From Firmicutes bacterium CAG:449 (GTDB taxonomy: Bacteria > Bacillota_I > Bacilli_A > RFN20 > CAG-449), in the NCBI GenBank assembly GCA_000432895.1, contig FR889437.1:1-6650 (forward strand): 6,650 nt of DNA, written 5' to 3'. Under the pieces are notes generated by a model, which saw only the letters and a list, made by a program, of their open reading frames with translations, was not told where the DNA came from and ran no database searches. Below are positions 6,002 through 6,650 of this stretch, piece after piece. How positions within the stretch are numbered: position 1 is the first letter of the stretch; every line of letters starts with the position of its first letter. A program made the translations under genes and the position numbers.

Positions 6002-6062
6002 TAATTACCCTTATGCAATTATTAAGAGTGTGGTCAACTTAATAACTGCGTAAGAGTAATTA
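6002..6062 (-). repeat. 25-bp imperfect inverted repeat (hairpin)
   Basis: Bases 6002-6026 and 6038-6062 are reverse complements with only 3 differences in 25, around an 11-base loop (6027-6037). On the minus strand two of the three differences are G-T wobbles, on the plus strand only one, so the structure is better kept in the transcribed or virion strand. No T-run follows (TAATTAGAGTTAAGGAGG comes next), so it is not an intrinsic terminator. It lies in the 107-base gap between the 167- and 98-residue genes. Candidate roles are an operator, a replication-initiator or packaging hairpin, or an mRNA-stabilising structure. Confidence 0.75.
6010..6037 (-). promoter_or_regulatory. candidate promoter inside the inverted repeat
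   Basis: On the minus strand TTGACC (6037-6032, five of six -35 bases) lies in the hairpin loop. After 16 bases it is followed by CATAAG (6015-6010, four of six -10 bases) inside one arm. Transcription would start near 6003, just before the strong Shine-Dalgarno of the 98-residue gene. The inverted repeat therefore covers a promoter as an operator would. The -10 match is mediocre. Confidence 0.35.
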
Positions 6063-6077
6063 TGTTTGTAATTACTC
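6054..6077 (-). repeat. 9-bp perfect inverted repeat sharing an arm with the larger hairpin
   Basis: GAGTAATTA (6054-6062) and TAATTACTC (6069-6077) are perfect inverted repeats with a 6-base loop (TGTTTG). The first arm is also the outer end of the 25-bp hairpin, so the two structures cannot form together. A related TAATTACCC (6002-6010) makes three similar half-sites. TAATTA is itself palindromic, which makes part of this pairing cheap. Confidence 0.55.
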
Positions 6078-6089
6078 CAATTAATTTAA

Positions 6090-6593
6090 TTAAAGTGCAT
6101 CAGCGACTATATCTTCTCCATCAGCATCAGTTTCAGTTTTAACAAATGGTAATTTAACAAGCTTATCCCACATGTCTTTTTGTAAAGTGTCTAACCAAAT
6201 TTTCTTTCTAACTAAATCTGATAAAATTACTTTTAATTGAAAGCTTGTTTGTACTTGATCAGTAATTGAATTTACATTTGTATATTCTACTGGTAAGATA
6301 TAAGCTTTTAATTTTAATGAATCAGGTACTGCCATTGCATTTGGATTTCTTTTCATACAAATTTGTACATATTCCATTTGTGTCAATGTCATTGGAATTT
6401 CATATAATCCTGAAACGAATACTAATGTTGCTCTATAAAAAATTGTTTTGTTTGCTCCAGTTCCTCTTTTAGTTTTTTGAAGTTGTACATCTACTGATAT
6501 AAATGCTCCTTTTACTTCCTCAGGTGTTATTTCAAATAATCTTTTTGATAATAACTCCGATGCTGTTGATGTTTTTGTTGTATTTTTTTCCAT
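6090..6593 (-). CDS. small acidic-tail protein, possible ssDNA-binding protein
   Basis: A 167-residue protein with no membrane segment. Residues 28-125 alternate hydrophobic and polar in a beta-rich pattern (AFISVDVQLQK, FYRATLVFVSGLYEIPM, LKLKAYILPVEY, TSFQLKVIL). A helical section with conserved-looking Trp (133, 142) follows, then an acidic tail ETDADGEDIVADAL (154-167). A basic loop KTKRGTGANK (40-49) lies between the first strands. Beta core, basic loop and acidic tail are what an ssDNA-binding protein would show, and its place upstream of the coat genes matches gene V of M13, but I see no diagnostic SSB motif and this is inference. The start is fixed by GGAGGA 7 bases upstream of the ATG. 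A 107-base structured gap separates it from the next gene. Confidence 0.75.
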   Translation of the reverse strand: MEKNTTKTSTASELLSKRLFEITPEEVKGAFISVDVQLQKTKRGTGANKTIFYRATLVFVSGLYEIPMTLTQMEYVQICMKRNPNAMAVPDSLKLKAYILPVEYTNVNSITDQVQTSFQLKVILSDLVRKKIWLDTLQKDMWDKLVKLPFVKTETDADGEDIVADAL

Positions 6594-6634
6594 TTTCTTT
6601 TCCTCCTAAATACAAACTCTTAAGATTTTTTATC

Positions 6635-6650
6635 CTGCGCTTAAGCACAG
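6635..6650. repeat. short hairpin at the window edge
   Basis: CTGCGC (6635-6640) and GCACAG (6645-6650) pair over 6 bases with one G-T wobble around a TTAA loop. On the minus strand it is followed by GATAAAAAATC, not a T-run. It is cut by the window edge, so it may be part of a larger structure or the terminator of something upstream. It lies 41 bases before the 167-residue gene start. Confidence 0.3.

Noticed and set aside
6034..6046. TCAACTTAATAAC, reminiscent of the phiX174 gene A nick region
   Set aside because: Similarity is short and needs a gap; no gene A-like initiator is in the window.
6266..6472. 68-codon open frame on the plus strand
   Set aside because: Antisense shadow of the 167-residue gene; Leu-rich low-complexity translation and no Shine-Dalgarno.

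Overview
The window is a strongly AT-rich stretch in which all nine supported protein genes, including one 15-codon mini-ORF, lie on the minus strand with very little space between them. Gene order, gene sizes and protein architecture point to most of a filamentous phage (inovirus-like) genome or integrated prophage. There is a membrane-anchored P-loop ATPase of the Zot/gene I kind, a secreted protein with a C-terminal membrane anchor and Lys-rich tail like a gene III adsorption protein, a membrane-anchored beta-rich protein, and a small protein with an acidic tail where the gene V ssDNA-binding protein would sit. Two gene pairs overlap as ATGA, so TGA is a stop codon here. Strong Shine-Dalgarno sites (for example AAGGAGGTGA) precede several genes. 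Together with the low GC content this suggests a low-GC Bacillota or a standard-code Mollicutes relative (Acholeplasma or RF39-like), not Spiroplasma or Mycoplasma. The host group is inferred.

Read 5'->3' on the minus strand (from base 6650 down to 1) the order is: 167-aa acidic-tail protein; a hairpin/operator region; 98-aa and 81-aa small proteins, translationally coupled; 214-aa membrane-anchored protein; an intrinsic terminator overlapping a mini-ORF; 513-aa gene III-like protein; 114-aa small basic protein, coupled; a 171-base intergenic region; 130-aa putative lipoprotein; 732-aa Zot-like ATPase. This resembles the M13 order V - VII/IX/VIII - terminator - III - VI - I, including a terminator just before the gene III equivalent.

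The least ordinary part is the intergenic region at 2637-2830. It holds two tandem plus-strand units. Each has an identical 17-base repeat carrying a -35-like TTTACT, then a perfect TATAAT, then a hairpin that begins about where transcription would start and ends in a run of 6 or 8 T. They look like two genes for tiny (about 50-nt) structured RNAs antisense to all the phage genes. In a filamentous phage the virion strand is normally the mRNA-sense strand, so RNA made in this direction is what would prime complementary-strand synthesis. A second structured region (6002-6077) has a 25-bp imperfect hairpin with a promoter-like sequence inside it, and a competing 9-bp hairpin sharing one arm.

No rolling-circle replication initiator, integrase or obvious small major coat protein gene is visible, so the window is probably not the whole element. 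The largest gap without a protein gene is the 171-base region described above.
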